Assembly: GCA_946185535.1 (NCBI GenBank)
Contig: CAMHJX010000004.1
Coordinates: 62,001-126,000 of the forward strand
Length of the DNA stretch: 64,000 nucleotides
Direction: 5' to 3'
DNA from: an uncultured Bacteroidales bacterium
Lineage (GTDB): Bacteria; Bacteroidota; Bacteroidia; Bacteroidales; F082
Of this stretch, positions 33,299 through 42,191 are shown one piece after another; within the stretch, counting starts at the first letter, position 1, and each line of letters starts with the position of its first letter. Both the position numbers and the translations under genes were made by a program. The notes beneath the pieces are model-generated. The model was not told the origin of the DNA. It saw nothing but the letters and a program-made list of their open reading frames with translations, and did no database searches.

Positions 33299-34984
33299 TT
33301 ATTTGGCTTTGTTGTTTTCGATGGTCTCAGAAACTGTAGGTTGCATGTAAATCAAGCCTTTGCAAGCATAGACGAAGAAGTTTTTGGCTGGTTTTCCTCC
33401 TCGTTCGATGGTGATAGTGTCAACCGGTATGATGGCTTCAAAACCTCCTGGGTAGAGCCCTTCTGGGTTTTTGAGATATCGGCTATCGGTCAGGAACCAA
33501 AAGTCTTCTCCTTTTTTGAATCCTCCCCGTTGCTCGTTGATCCATAGATATTTGTGTAGTTTCTCGATATAGCCTACGCCCATTACTTTCATGCCTAAAG
33601 GACGGGCCACATAGTAATCAAGGTTGGCCAATGGGAACCATTCATCGGCCACTATGCCGTCATCCTTTTTCATCACGCCTTCGGCGATTTTTTGTTCGCG
33701 CAAGGTGGCGAATTTTGTCTCAAGTTGTCGCCAGCCATACATGTCTAGTGTGAAGTCATTGCGTCCAAGCTTTTCTGGTTCAGTATGTCGGTCAAGCGGG
33801 ATGAAGCCCGTGTTGATTTCCGCAATTCCAATGCCTACTGTTAAAATCAGGATGCTAAGAGCTGCAATGATGCTTTTGGGAAGACGGAAGCTGCCATCCG
33901 ATTGTGGATTTTTATCACACAACCAGCAGGCACTCAATAAGATGAGAATAGAATAGGCGGGAGCGTTCCAATGGGGTAGTGTTTGACGGGTCAAAGAGAA
34001 GAAAATGAAAGTTAAAATCAAGGGAAGGGCAATGCAGAGTACCAATCGCAGTGCGGTTTTTCCCATTGTGAGTTTTCCTTTGAAAGCAGCGATGACTGCT
34101 ATGATGGCCAAAACGAAGTTCACGGGGTTGTTGTAGAGCATTTCTCCAGCCAATTCGGCGCCGAAATAGCCTAAGTTGGGTTTGCCAAACAGACTGACGC
34201 GATCTCCATGGAAGTTGAAACTGATGAAACCGTTTTGAAAGTTCCAATAGAGAATCGGGATGCAGCACACGACAGAAATCAGTAGAGAGAGATACAAATA
34301 AGGATTCTTTAACTGTTTCCGGTTGAAAATTAAGATATAAAATGCCATGCCAACCCAAAGAAAGACACCCGAATATTTGGAGAGCATGGCCAAACCAGAG
34401 AAGAGTCCGAAAAGTAGCAAAAACCTAAGTTGCTGAGTACTGAGCTTGTCGAAGTATCGAGGCACCGTTTTAAAATCTGTCGGCCCTTCGACCCTTCGAT
34501 GGGCCTCAGGGACCGCGGGCTCAGGGACCTTGACCTTCAAATACTTAACCGCCATCCAAATCGCTACTAACCAGAACAGCATCAGTGGCGTGTCAGGCAT
34601 GATGAAAATACCAGTGATGACGAAGGCGTAAACGGATGAAGTGTATAGCAATGCGGCATATAGCCCTGTTTGAGCGTTCTTGATGTCTTTTCCGATGCGA
34701 AATATAATATAGGTGTTGGCTGTCATGAAGACCACTGAGGCCAATCGAATGAAAAACTCGCTGTCAAACAATAGGTTAAGGCTAAAGAGCTGTATCACCC
34801 AGCCTACCATGGGGGGATGGTCGAAATGACTCCAATCGGGGTAGAGGGCATAGGTCCAATAATACACCTCGTCGTTGCCAAATTCAATCGAAGTTGCCGC
34901 GATGCCTCGAACAACAGCGCTGATAACCAAAAGCCAAAAGAGTATTTGGTTGATTTTCTTATCGTTGTCCTGGATTCGAATCAT
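33299..34984 (-). CDS. GT39-like membrane glycosyltransferase with repeat-derived loop
   Basis: A 561-residue GT-C protein (ArnT/PMT-like). The first loop has SIEFGNDEVYYWTYALYPDWSHFDHPPMVGW, the acidic-aromatic motif and HPP expected of this family; about ten helices and a C-terminal periplasmic domain follow. Residues about 152-184 (VPEPAVPEAHRRVEGPT...RYFDKLSTQ) form a hydrophilic loop between two helices and are encoded by a palindromic repeat, so this loop is probably an insertion. The start overlaps the upstream gene by 26 bases, indicating coupled translation. Confidence 0.83.
   Translation of the reverse strand: MIRIQDNDKKINQILFWLLVISAVVRGIAATSIEFGNDEVYYWTYALYPDWSHFDHPPMVGWVIQLFSLNLLFDSEFFIRLASVVFMTANTYIIFRIGKDIKNAQTGLYAALLYTSSVYAFVITGIFIMPDTPLMLFWLVAIWMAVKYLKVKVPEPAVPEAHRRVEGPTDFKTVPRYFDKLSTQQLRFLLLFGLFSGLAMLSKYSGVFLWVGMAFYILIFNRKQLKNPYLYLSLLISVVCCIPILYWNFQNGFISFNFHGDRVSLFGKPNLGYFGAELAGEMLYNNPVNFVLAIIAVIAAFKGKLTMGKTALRLVLCIALPLILTFIFFSLTRQTLPHWNAPAYSILILLSACWLCDKNPQSDGSFRLPKSIIAALSILILTVGIGIAEINTGFIPLDRHTEPEKLGRNDFTLDMYGWRQLETKFATLREQKIAEGVMKKDDGIVADEWFPLANLDYYVARPLGMKVMGVGYIEKLHKYLWINEQRGGFKKGEDFWFLTDSRYLKNPEGLYPGGFEAIIPVDTITIERGGKPAKNFFVYACKGLIYMQPTVSETIENNKAK
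34432..34531. repeat. TTCGACAGGCTCA-type palindromic repeat inserted in frame in a glycosyltransferase gene
   Basis: CTGAGTACTGAGCTTGTCGA at one end and CTTCGATGGGCCTCAGGGAC, then GGGCTCAGGGACC, at the other are imperfect complements. The element keeps the frame of the gene at 33299-34984. Related to 21106-21187. Confidence 0.8.
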
Positions 34985-36206
34985 TCTTTTTCTCTTTAGC
35001 TTTTTTGATTAGGTACCAGACGAAAGCTGCCAATGCTACGGCATAGACGAACCAATAGAGTCCGGTTTGCGCGTAATTGATGCTGTCCAAACGGCGGTCA
35101 TCCACTTCTGGCGATGGATGTCTTGTGATAGGATTCAGATAAAGGAAATGTCTGCCGTTCAAGTCAATACGGGTTCTGACATAAGGGTCTTCAGGTTGGA
35201 TGACATAATGTGCTGTGCCAATATTCTCCTCTGTTTTCAGCACTTTGCCGTCTTGTCCGATGAATTGGACCTCTTTCATGGTCTCTGCTGAAGTGGATAT
35301 GAATAAGGTGTCTCCAACCAATTGGGCCTGAGTTAGATAATCTAAAGCGCGGGCATCTTTTATCTTATACTCGAGGGCAAGTGGATAATAATACCAATTG
35401 TCGAACTCCACGGCATAGCACAAGCCTTTGTCCAAGGACTCATATACATGTTCTGGATTGAGATCTGGTGTGTTGACCATGGTTAGGTTGCGGCATATTT
35501 CATGTTCATTGTTGATATTGTGGGTGTCGTCGTTACCAAGGGCATACACACGGTGACCGTTTGAGAGGGCTTTGTCCCAATGCTCGAAGGCATTCCCGTA
35601 TGGATTGACCACTTCAAGTAGGCGGTAGTTACTCAACAGCATCATTTCGTTTACCTTGTAGCCTTTGGTGAACGAGGCATGGGCAGGCATGACAAAGCGA
35701 CAGCGTTCGCCCAACTTGTTGATCATATGCTGTTTCATGTTGAGGTTTTGCATGAAGGGAAAGTCAGGCCAATACACCGACTCGGCTCCGATGCAGATTT
35801 GGTGGGTTTTGCGGAAGAGCCCGTAGCCATGTTCGTAGGCGGGGATATAGTCTTCTCTTTCCGAACCATGCTTGTTGATGCCCATATAGTCGGATATGCC
35901 GTAATGGTCATAGCCCAAAGCCTGATATACGCTGTCGATGGTTTTTTCAGCACTTTTTCTACCGTTGGTTAGGCCAAAATACTTACGCGAATGGCAATGG
36001 AAGTGGTATTTCTTCCATTGGTCTGGGTTCATGTCTTGGTAGGGGTTGTAAAGGTATTCACCGCTAAAAGGCTTCGGCTCTTTGAAGCTGTAGGTGGGGA
36101 CGGAGAGATAGACATACAATACTAACAACAGCAAAGCGATGCCGATGCCTGCCATCACTCTGCCGAAATAAAACCAAAAACCGTGTTTTTGTTTCCCTTT
36201 GCTCAT
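34959..36206 (-). CDS. Membrane-anchored PHP-domain metallophosphoesterase-like protein
   Basis: A 415-residue protein with a membrane helix at each end (GIGIALLLLVLYVYLSVPTY near 20; TGLYWFVYAVALAAFVWYLI near 385). Between them is a PHP-like domain: KYHFHCHSRKYFG (H-x-H, near 68), GYDHYGISDYMGIN (near 97), HASFT and ALGNDDTHN. PHP domains hydrolyse phosphate esters with three metals; here the domain would face the periplasm. Neighbouring glycosyltransferases suggest a part in building or trimming a surface glycan or its lipid carrier. It heads the minus-strand operon 36206-31819, with a -7 box at 36224. Confidence 0.75.
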   Translation of the reverse strand: MSKGKQKHGFWFYFGRVMAGIGIALLLLVLYVYLSVPTYSFKEPKPFSGEYLYNPYQDMNPDQWKKYHFHCHSRKYFGLTNGRKSAEKTIDSVYQALGYDHYGISDYMGINKHGSEREDYIPAYEHGYGLFRKTHQICIGAESVYWPDFPFMQNLNMKQHMINKLGERCRFVMPAHASFTKGYKVNEMMLLSNYRLLEVVNPYGNAFEHWDKALSNGHRVYALGNDDTHNINNEHEICRNLTMVNTPDLNPEHVYESLDKGLCYAVEFDNWYYYPLALEYKIKDARALDYLTQAQLVGDTLFISTSAETMKEVQFIGQDGKVLKTEENIGTAHYVIQPEDPYVRTRIDLNGRHFLYLNPITRHPSPEVDDRRLDSINYAQTGLYWFVYAVALAAFVWYLIKKAKEKKNDSNPGQR

Positions 36207-36223
36207 CTCAGGTTATTTTGGCG

Positions 36224-36231
36224 CAAAACTA
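36224..36231 (-). promoter_or_regulatory. Promoter -7 box for PHP/glycosyltransferase operon
   Basis: Minus strand TAGTTTTG, 17 bases upstream of the ATG at 36206. Confidence 0.5.
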
Positions 36232-36248
36232 ATGAAAAAAACATTGAT

Positions 36249-37418
36249 TTAAGGTATGACAATCAATTTCTTTTTGGCAATCAAACGATTGTAGCGTTCA
36301 AGTACCTCACCAACTATGTCTTCCCAAGAGCGTACGATGGAGTGCGAGGCTTGCACACCCACGCGGTGCACCCGTTCTGGGTCGTGAATCAGCTCACGCA
36401 GTCGGCTGGCGAAGGCATCCAAGTCGTTGGGAATCAGGAAACCATTCTCATTATCGGTGATGATGGAGGCCGCAGTGGCAGTTTCCACCATAACAGAGGG
36501 CGTTTGTAGTGCCGCGGCCTCTTTGACGACCAAACCGTCCGTGTCGTAAAGCGAGGGGAATAGGAATAGGTCAGCCGCTGCATAATACTGCTTGATAAAT
36601 TCGCGCTCAGTGACGGTACCCACAAAGGTGACTTGGCTTTCGAGGCCTTTTTCTGTCACCATTTCCTTCATCGCATCAGCTGCGTATCCGTTGCCGACAA
36701 AAAACATCTTGAAAGGTGTATCTTTCACTTTTTCAAGGGCGTCGATGATGAGACGAACGTTTTTCTGCCAGATATGCTGTCCAACGAAAAGGCAAACGAA
36801 GTCGTTGGGCGCAATGCCTAACTTCTTTCGTGCATCCGCGAAATAGGTCTTAGGATAGTCGGCAACAAGGTCGCTACCATTGGGTACCACCTCCACATTG
36901 CCCTTGAATCCGTAATCCTTAATCACTTCTTTTACAGAGGCTTGTGGCACCCAAACTTCATCGGCGTGTTCATAGAAACTGACGATGCGCTTGATGATTT
37001 GTTCCACGACGGCTTTGGAGGGGATGGTTTGGCTGAAGTCGTCGCGGTATTTGGAGTGAAATGTGGCCACCATCGGGATATTGAGCCTTTTGGCGACATT
37101 AACCGCAGCCCAACCTGCTGCAAAAGGTGAATGGGCATGGACAATTTTGAATCGACGTTTGACGATTTTCGCAATGAAAGCAGGGTCAACTTCTGCAATT
37201 CCAGTGACATACGGCTGACGAAAAGGCACAGGAACCGAGAAATAGTCGAGCACCTCGTAGTCATACTGATTGTAGTCGGCACCTGGAACATTCGGTGTGA
37301 TGACGGAAACGCCACCCACTTTTTTCTGCATCCAATAGGCATAATTTTGCACGCAGATGGCAACGCCATCCATCACCGGCGGGAACGATTCATTGAATAG
37401 ACCGATATTTAAATCCAT
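36249..37418 (-). CDS. GT4 family glycosyltransferase
   Basis: A 389-residue cytosolic or membrane-associated GT-B enzyme. The N-terminal acceptor domain begins NIGLFNESFPPVMDGVAICVQNYA, typical of the GT4 lipid and mannosyl transferases; the C-terminal donor domain has the FVGQHIWQKNVRLIIDAL segment and the EX7E-type motif FPSLYDTDGLVVKEAAALQTPSV (about 300-322). Probable activity is transfer of a hexose from a nucleotide sugar to a lipid such as diacylglycerol. The ATG at 37418 is preferred over a TTG at 37439 that overlaps the -7 box. Confidence 0.88.
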   Translation of the reverse strand: MDLNIGLFNESFPPVMDGVAICVQNYAYWMQKKVGGVSVITPNVPGADYNQYDYEVLDYFSVPVPFRQPYVTGIAEVDPAFIAKIVKRRFKIVHAHSPFAAGWAAVNVAKRLNIPMVATFHSKYRDDFSQTIPSKAVVEQIIKRIVSFYEHADEVWVPQASVKEVIKDYGFKGNVEVVPNGSDLVADYPKTYFADARKKLGIAPNDFVCLFVGQHIWQKNVRLIIDALEKVKDTPFKMFFVGNGYAADAMKEMVTEKGLESQVTFVGTVTEREFIKQYYAAADLFLFPSLYDTDGLVVKEAAALQTPSVMVETATAASIITDNENGFLIPNDLDAFASRLRELIHDPERVHRVGVQASHSIVRSWEDIVGEVLERYNRLIAKKKLIVIP

Positions 37419-37436
37419 CTCTGTTGAAATTTGGCG

Positions 37437-37444
37437 CAAAATTA
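37437..37444 (-). promoter_or_regulatory. Promoter -7 box for GT4 gene
   Basis: Minus strand TAATTTTG, 18 bases upstream of the ATG at 37418; it diverges from the suf promoter. Confidence 0.5.
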
Positions 37445-37478
37445 TAAAAAAGAAGCTTCTTAAACCATAATAAAATTG

Positions 37479-37486
37479 TATCTTTG
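37479..37486 (+). promoter_or_regulatory. Promoter -7 box for suf operon
   Basis: TATCTTTG followed by GCAGCC, a common initiation context in this window. The leader then runs through repeat copy C before the sufB ATG at 37611. Confidence 0.65.
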
Positions 37487-37515
37487 CAGCCTAATTTGAA
37501 ATCATTCTTAATAGT

Positions 37516-37596
37516 GACTGCGAGACTACAGGAGTGCGAGACTTTTTGGGGTTAAATGAAGACCCCGAAGTCCCGAAGTCCTGAAGTCCCGAAGTC
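37516..37596 (+). repeat. GAGACT/AGTCCC leader repeat, copy C
   Basis: GACTGCGAGACTACAGGAG and TGCGAGACTTTTTGGGGT on the 5' arm; ACCCCGAAGTCCCGAAGTCC and TGAAGTCCCGAAGTC on the 3' arm. It ends 14 bases before the sufB ATG. Confidence 0.82.
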
Positions 37597-37610
37597 AAAA
37601 AAGCAGAATC

Positions 37611-39062
37611 ATGGATCAGAATCCGAACGAAAATATCATCAGTGAAGTCACGAACAAGGAGTATGAATACGGCTTCGTGACCGACATTGAGACCGATTTT
37701 GTGCCGAAAGGCTTGAACGAGGACATCATCCGCCTCATCTCCAAGAAAAAAGAGGAACCAGAATGGTTGCTGGAGTTCCGATTGAAGGCCTTCCGCCACT
37801 GGCAGACGCTGAAACAGCCCAACTGGGCACATCTCGATATCCCCGAAATCAACTACCAGGACATCATCTATTACGCAGCGCCGCGCAAACGCCAGCAGAA
37901 GCAGAGCCTCGACGAGGTGGACCCCGAATTGTTGGCCACTTTTGACAAACTCGGCATCTCACTCGATGAGCAGAAGAAGCTTTCGGGCGTGGCTGTCGAC
38001 GCGGTGATGGACTCCACCTCGGTGAAAACGACCTTCCAGGAGACCCTCTCCAAACATGGCGTTATCTTTATGTCGTTTAGTGAGGCTGTCAAGCAGCATC
38101 CAGACTTGGTGAAGAAATACCTCGGCAAGGTAGTGCCTTATACCGATAACTTCTTTGCGGCACTCAACTCGGCAGTCTTCAGCGATGGCTCGTTCTGCTA
38201 CATCCCGAAAGGTGTTCGTTGCCCCTTGGAGCTTTCCACCTATTTTCGCATCAATGCGGCCAACACAGGCCAGTTTGAGCGCACGCTCATCGTGGCCGAT
38301 GAAGGCGCGTATGTGAGTTACATGGAAGGTTGCACGGCTCCACAGCGCGATGAGAACCAGCTTCATGCAGCCATCGTGGAAATCATTGCCGAGACGGATG
38401 CAGAAGTGAAGTATTCCACAGTGCAGAATTGGTATCCTGGCGACAAAGACGGCAAAGGCGGCGTGTATAACCTCGTCACCAAGCGCGGTCTTTGTCGCGG
38501 CGACCGCTCCAAGATTTCTTGGACGCAGGTCGAGACGGGCTCTGCCATCACCTGGAAATACCCGGGCTGCGTGTTGTTGGGCGACAACTCGGTAGGCGAG
38601 TTCTACTCCGTCGCCGTGACCAACAACTATCAGCAGGCCGATACAGGCACGAAAATGATTCATTTGGGCAAGAACACCCGCAGTACGATCATATCTAAAG
38701 GTATCTCTGCCGGCCACAGCCAGAATGGCTATCGTGGCTTGGTGAGAGTGGCTGCCAAAGCCGAGAACTCGCGTAACTACTCGCAATGCGACTCACTCCT
38801 ATTGGGCGACAAATGCGGTGCCCATACTTGGCCATACGTTGAATGTGGCAACGAATCGAGTATCCTCGAACACGAGGCTACGACCTCGAAGATTTCCGAA
38901 GACCAACTGTTCTATTGCCAGCAGCGAGGTATCCCGACGGAGAAGGCTATTGGTCTCATCGTCAATGGTTATGCCAAGGATGTGCTGAACAAACTGCCTA
39001 TGGAATTTGCGGTCGAGGCACAGAAGCTATTGTCGATCACCTTGGAAGGTAGCGTTGGATAG
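37611..39062 (+). CDS. sufB: Fe-S cluster assembly scaffold SufB
   Basis: A 483-residue SufB, part of the SufBC2D scaffold that assembles Fe-S clusters in the cytoplasm. Typical segments: [66 protein letters not shown], and the C-terminal [15 protein letters not shown]...[20 protein letters not shown]...[16 protein letters not shown]. Length is normal. First gene of the suf operon, but separated from sufC by a glycosyltransferase-like gene. Confidence 0.97.
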   Translation: MDQNPNENIISEVTNKEYEYGFVTDIETDFVPKGLNEDIIRLISKKKEEPEWLLEFRLKAFRHWQTLKQPNWAHLDIPEINYQDIIYYAAPRKRQQKQSLDEVDPELLATFDKLGISLDEQKKLSGVAVDAVMDSTSVKTTFQETLSKHGVIFMSFSEAVKQHPDLVKKYLGKVVPYTDNFFAALNSAVFSDGSFCYIPKGVRCPLELSTYFRINAANTGQFERTLIVADEGAYVSYMEGCTAPQRDENQLHAAIVEIIAETDAEVKYSTVQNWYPGDKDGKGGVYNLVTKRGLCRGDRSKISWTQVETGSAITWKYPGCVLLGDNSVGEFYSVAVTNNYQQADTGTKMIHLGKNTRSTIISKGISAGHSQNGYRGLVRVAAKAENSRNYSQCDSLLLGDKCGAHTWPYVECGNESSILEHEATTSKISEDQLFYCQQRGIPTEKAIGLIVNGYAKDVLNKLPMEFAVEAQKLLSITLEGSVG

Positions 39063-39064
39063 TT

Positions 39065-40441
39065 ATGGCGATCACCCGTTCAAATAACACGCCTTTTTGG
39101 TTGCTCCTCATCGGATTGTTCCTCATTCTGGTGAGCAAGAACCTTTTGACCGAGGGCATGTTTCTTGATGGTGTGACATATGCCTGCATTTCCCGCAATA
39201 TGGTTTGCGGTCTAGGCTCGTTTTGGAACCCAAGTTATACCCAAACGATAGGTCATGTATTCCATTCTCATCCGCCTTTGGCTTTCGGATTAGAAGCATT
39301 GTTTTTCAAGGTTTTGGGCGACCACTGGTGGGTTGAGAAGGCCTATTCCGTGTTGATGTTCCTGCTCTCGGGTTTGTTCATCGCTTTGATTTGGAAACGA
39401 ACCACTAACAATCTCCGTTGGGCTTGGCTGCCACTGTTGTTTTGGCTGGTCATGCCTTTGGCCACTTGGTGCGCCACCAACAATATGCTTGAAAACACGA
39501 TGTCGGTCTTTGTGCTGCTCTCCGTCTATCTGATGATTGTCGGTTACCAGCGCAACCATAAGATTTGGCTTTTTTTGTCGGCTTTCACTCTGTTATTGGC
39601 TTTTCTCTCCAAAGGATTCACGGGATTGTTCCCTTTGGTATTCCCGATACTTTATTGTGCTTTTGATCAAAAGCGCAAGTGGATACAAGGCCCCATTGAC
39701 AGCTTGATTCTTTTGGTCTCTATAGCTGTGTTTGCCGGAATCATGTTTTTGGTTTGCCCTGGCTCGTTTGGCTATATTAAGGACTACATCCGATTACAAG
39801 TCATCGGTGGAGGGTTGCACGAAGCAACAGCATCTTCAAGGTTCTATATCGTTTTCGCTTTATTGCAACAACTGGTCATCCCGTGTGCTCTTGCACTCGT
39901 TTTGGTGATTTGCAAGACTAAAAGTAAGGTCAATTCGAAGATCTTTGAGTTTCCACCCGACAAGGGTTGGTTCTATGTCTTTCTGATCATGGGATTAGTG
40001 GGTGTGCTGCCCATCATGGTGAGCGTGAAGCAACGCGACTTTTATATGCTTGCTGCGTTGCCTTTCTTTGCCTTGGCTTGCGGACATATTACCCTTTCGA
40101 TGCTGACTTTATGGTTGCCTAAGATAACGCCAAAAGTCCGTGGATGGATGACCCTTGGTGCAGGTTGTGTCGTATTGTTAGGGCTTGTTTTGAACATCAT
40201 CCATATCGGGAAATATGGCCGCGATGAAGCATTGATCGAAGAAGTGAAACAAAGGATTGCCGAGTGTGAAGACAGCAATGTCATTGAAATATCACCAGAA
40301 GAATATACACAGTGGGCCAAGCATGCCTATTATATGCGTTACGGCAAAATCAGCCTAAGCCCAACCCATCAAATTTCGCCCATAGATTCCCGCCAGCCCA
40401 CCAGCCCGCGTTGGAAATCGGAGATTCGACAAAGTCAATGA
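39065..40441 (+). CDS. GT-C fold membrane glycosyltransferase-like protein inside the suf operon
   Basis: A 458-residue protein with ten or more membrane helices, starting 2 bases after the sufB stop. The first loop has LTEGMFLDGVTYACISRNM and VFHSHPPLAFGLEALFFKVLGD, as in PMT/ArnT-like GT-C enzymes, which carry an acidic residue and an HPP-type motif there. No link to Fe-S assembly is known, so this is an operon intruder. The last 27 residues (SPTHQISPIDSRQPTSPRWK...) are polar and unlike a helix bundle; the DNA there holds partly complementary TCGCCCAT/ATGGGCGA, so the tail may be repeat-derived. Confidence 0.8.
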   Translation: MAITRSNNTPFWLLLIGLFLILVSKNLLTEGMFLDGVTYACISRNMVCGLGSFWNPSYTQTIGHVFHSHPPLAFGLEALFFKVLGDHWWVEKAYSVLMFLLSGLFIALIWKRTTNNLRWAWLPLLFWLVMPLATWCATNNMLENTMSVFVLLSVYLMIVGYQRNHKIWLFLSAFTLLLAFLSKGFTGLFPLVFPILYCAFDQKRKWIQGPIDSLILLVSIAVFAGIMFLVCPGSFGYIKDYIRLQVIGGGLHEATASSRFYIVFALLQQLVIPCALALVLVICKTKSKVNSKIFEFPPDKGWFYVFLIMGLVGVLPIMVSVKQRDFYMLAALPFFALACGHITLSMLTLWLPKITPKVRGWMTLGAGCVVLLGLVLNIIHIGKYGRDEALIEEVKQRIAECEDSNVIEISPEEYTQWAKHAYYMRYGKISLSPTHQISPIDSRQPTSPRWKSEIRQSQ

Positions 40442-40453
40442 CATGGGCGAATC

Positions 40454-40500
40454 CAACTGAATACTGAACAACTGAATAATTGAACAACTGAACAACTGAT
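40454..40500 (+). repeat. AACTGAAC octamer simple repeat before sufC
   Basis: Units AACTGAAT, ACTGAACA, AATTGAAC and AACTGAAC repeat up to 5 bases before the sufC ATG. Confidence 0.65.
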
Positions 40501-40505
40501 AAAAT

Positions 40506-41252
<747 letters not shown>

Positions 41253-41254
41253 TT

Positions 41255-42082
41255 ATGAACAACCAACTTATCTTAGCTGCCAACCAAAGCCGCGAAATCA
41301 TTGAGTATGACGATGACGCTCACTTGTCATCCGAGCCAAAGGTCTCCGAAATCATCCTCAATGAGAATTCGAGCCTTGAGTTGTATGTGCTGCAGAATGT
41401 AAGCAACGAGGCCTCCATCCAAAGGGAGTTCAAGGTCAAGCAGCTGGCTGACAGTCGACTGAAGATTGTGGTCATCACCTTCAACGGCGGCGATGTGCGC
41501 AACACCTATCATGTCGACTTGGATGGCGAAGGCGCCGACACTCAGGTGCATGGTCTGTATCTCATTGACAAGACCCAGCACGTAGAGAACTTCTTGAAGG
41601 TGAACCACAATGTGCCGCATTGCACCAGCAACGAAAAGTTCAAGGGCGTCATTGATGACTCTGCCTCGGCGGTGTTCAACGGCCATGTGTATGTGGCCAA
41701 AGATGCCCAAAAGACCGATGCCCACCAAAACAATAGCAACATCCTCCTGACCTCGACGGCCAAAGTCAACAGCCAGCCTTTTCTTGAGATCTATGCCGAC
41801 GATGTGAAGTGTTCGCATGGCACCTCCACGGGCCAACTCGACCAAGAGGCCATGTTCTACATGCGTCAGCGCGGCATCAGCAAGGCCAACGCAAGAATCC
41901 TGTTGATGTATGCCTTTGCCGCTGAGGTGAGCAACCATATCGGCAACGAGATGCTGCACGAACACATCGACGACATGATCAAGCGTCGTCTGCGCGGTGA
42001 GCTGTCGAGTTGCGAGAACTGTGTGTTGCGTTGCAGCCACCCGAAGGAATATAATTTTGATATTGATTATTCGAAAATCTGA
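41255..42082 (+). CDS. sufD: Fe-S cluster assembly protein SufD
   Basis: A 275-residue SufD, the SufB-like partner in the SufBC2D scaffold. It is shorter than E. coli SufD, because the N-terminal helical part is reduced, as in other Bacteroidota. The conserved core is visible in VHGLYLIDKTQHVENFLKVNHNVPHCTSNEKFKGVIDD and the terminal EIYADDVKCSHGTSTGQLDQEAMFYMRQRGISKANARILLMYAFAAEV. The ATG at 41255 is used; the TTG 6 bases earlier overlaps sufC. Followed by sufS after about 110 bases. Confidence 0.95.
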   Translation: MNNQLILAANQSREIIEYDDDAHLSSEPKVSEIILNENSSLELYVLQNVSNEASIQREFKVKQLADSRLKIVVITFNGGDVRNTYHVDLDGEGADTQVHGLYLIDKTQHVENFLKVNHNVPHCTSNEKFKGVIDDSASAVFNGHVYVAKDAQKTDAHQNNSNILLTSTAKVNSQPFLEIYADDVKCSHGTSTGQLDQEAMFYMRQRGISKANARILLMYAFAAEVSNHIGNEMLHEHIDDMIKRRLRGELSSCENCVLRCSHPKEYNFDIDYSKI

Positions 42083-42191
42083 CAATGGCCTATGGTTTTT
42101 GGCTAATGGCCGCTTTCACAGGAGATTGAAGCGGCCATAGTCATAGTTTGGGTCATTGTTAAGGAAACTAAAACAGTTAAGTCTGAAAACG

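Noticed and set aside
37959..38786. 275-codon minus-strand frame within sufB
   Set aside because: sufB is unmistakable on the other strand; the antisense product is His/Val-rich and unrecognisable.
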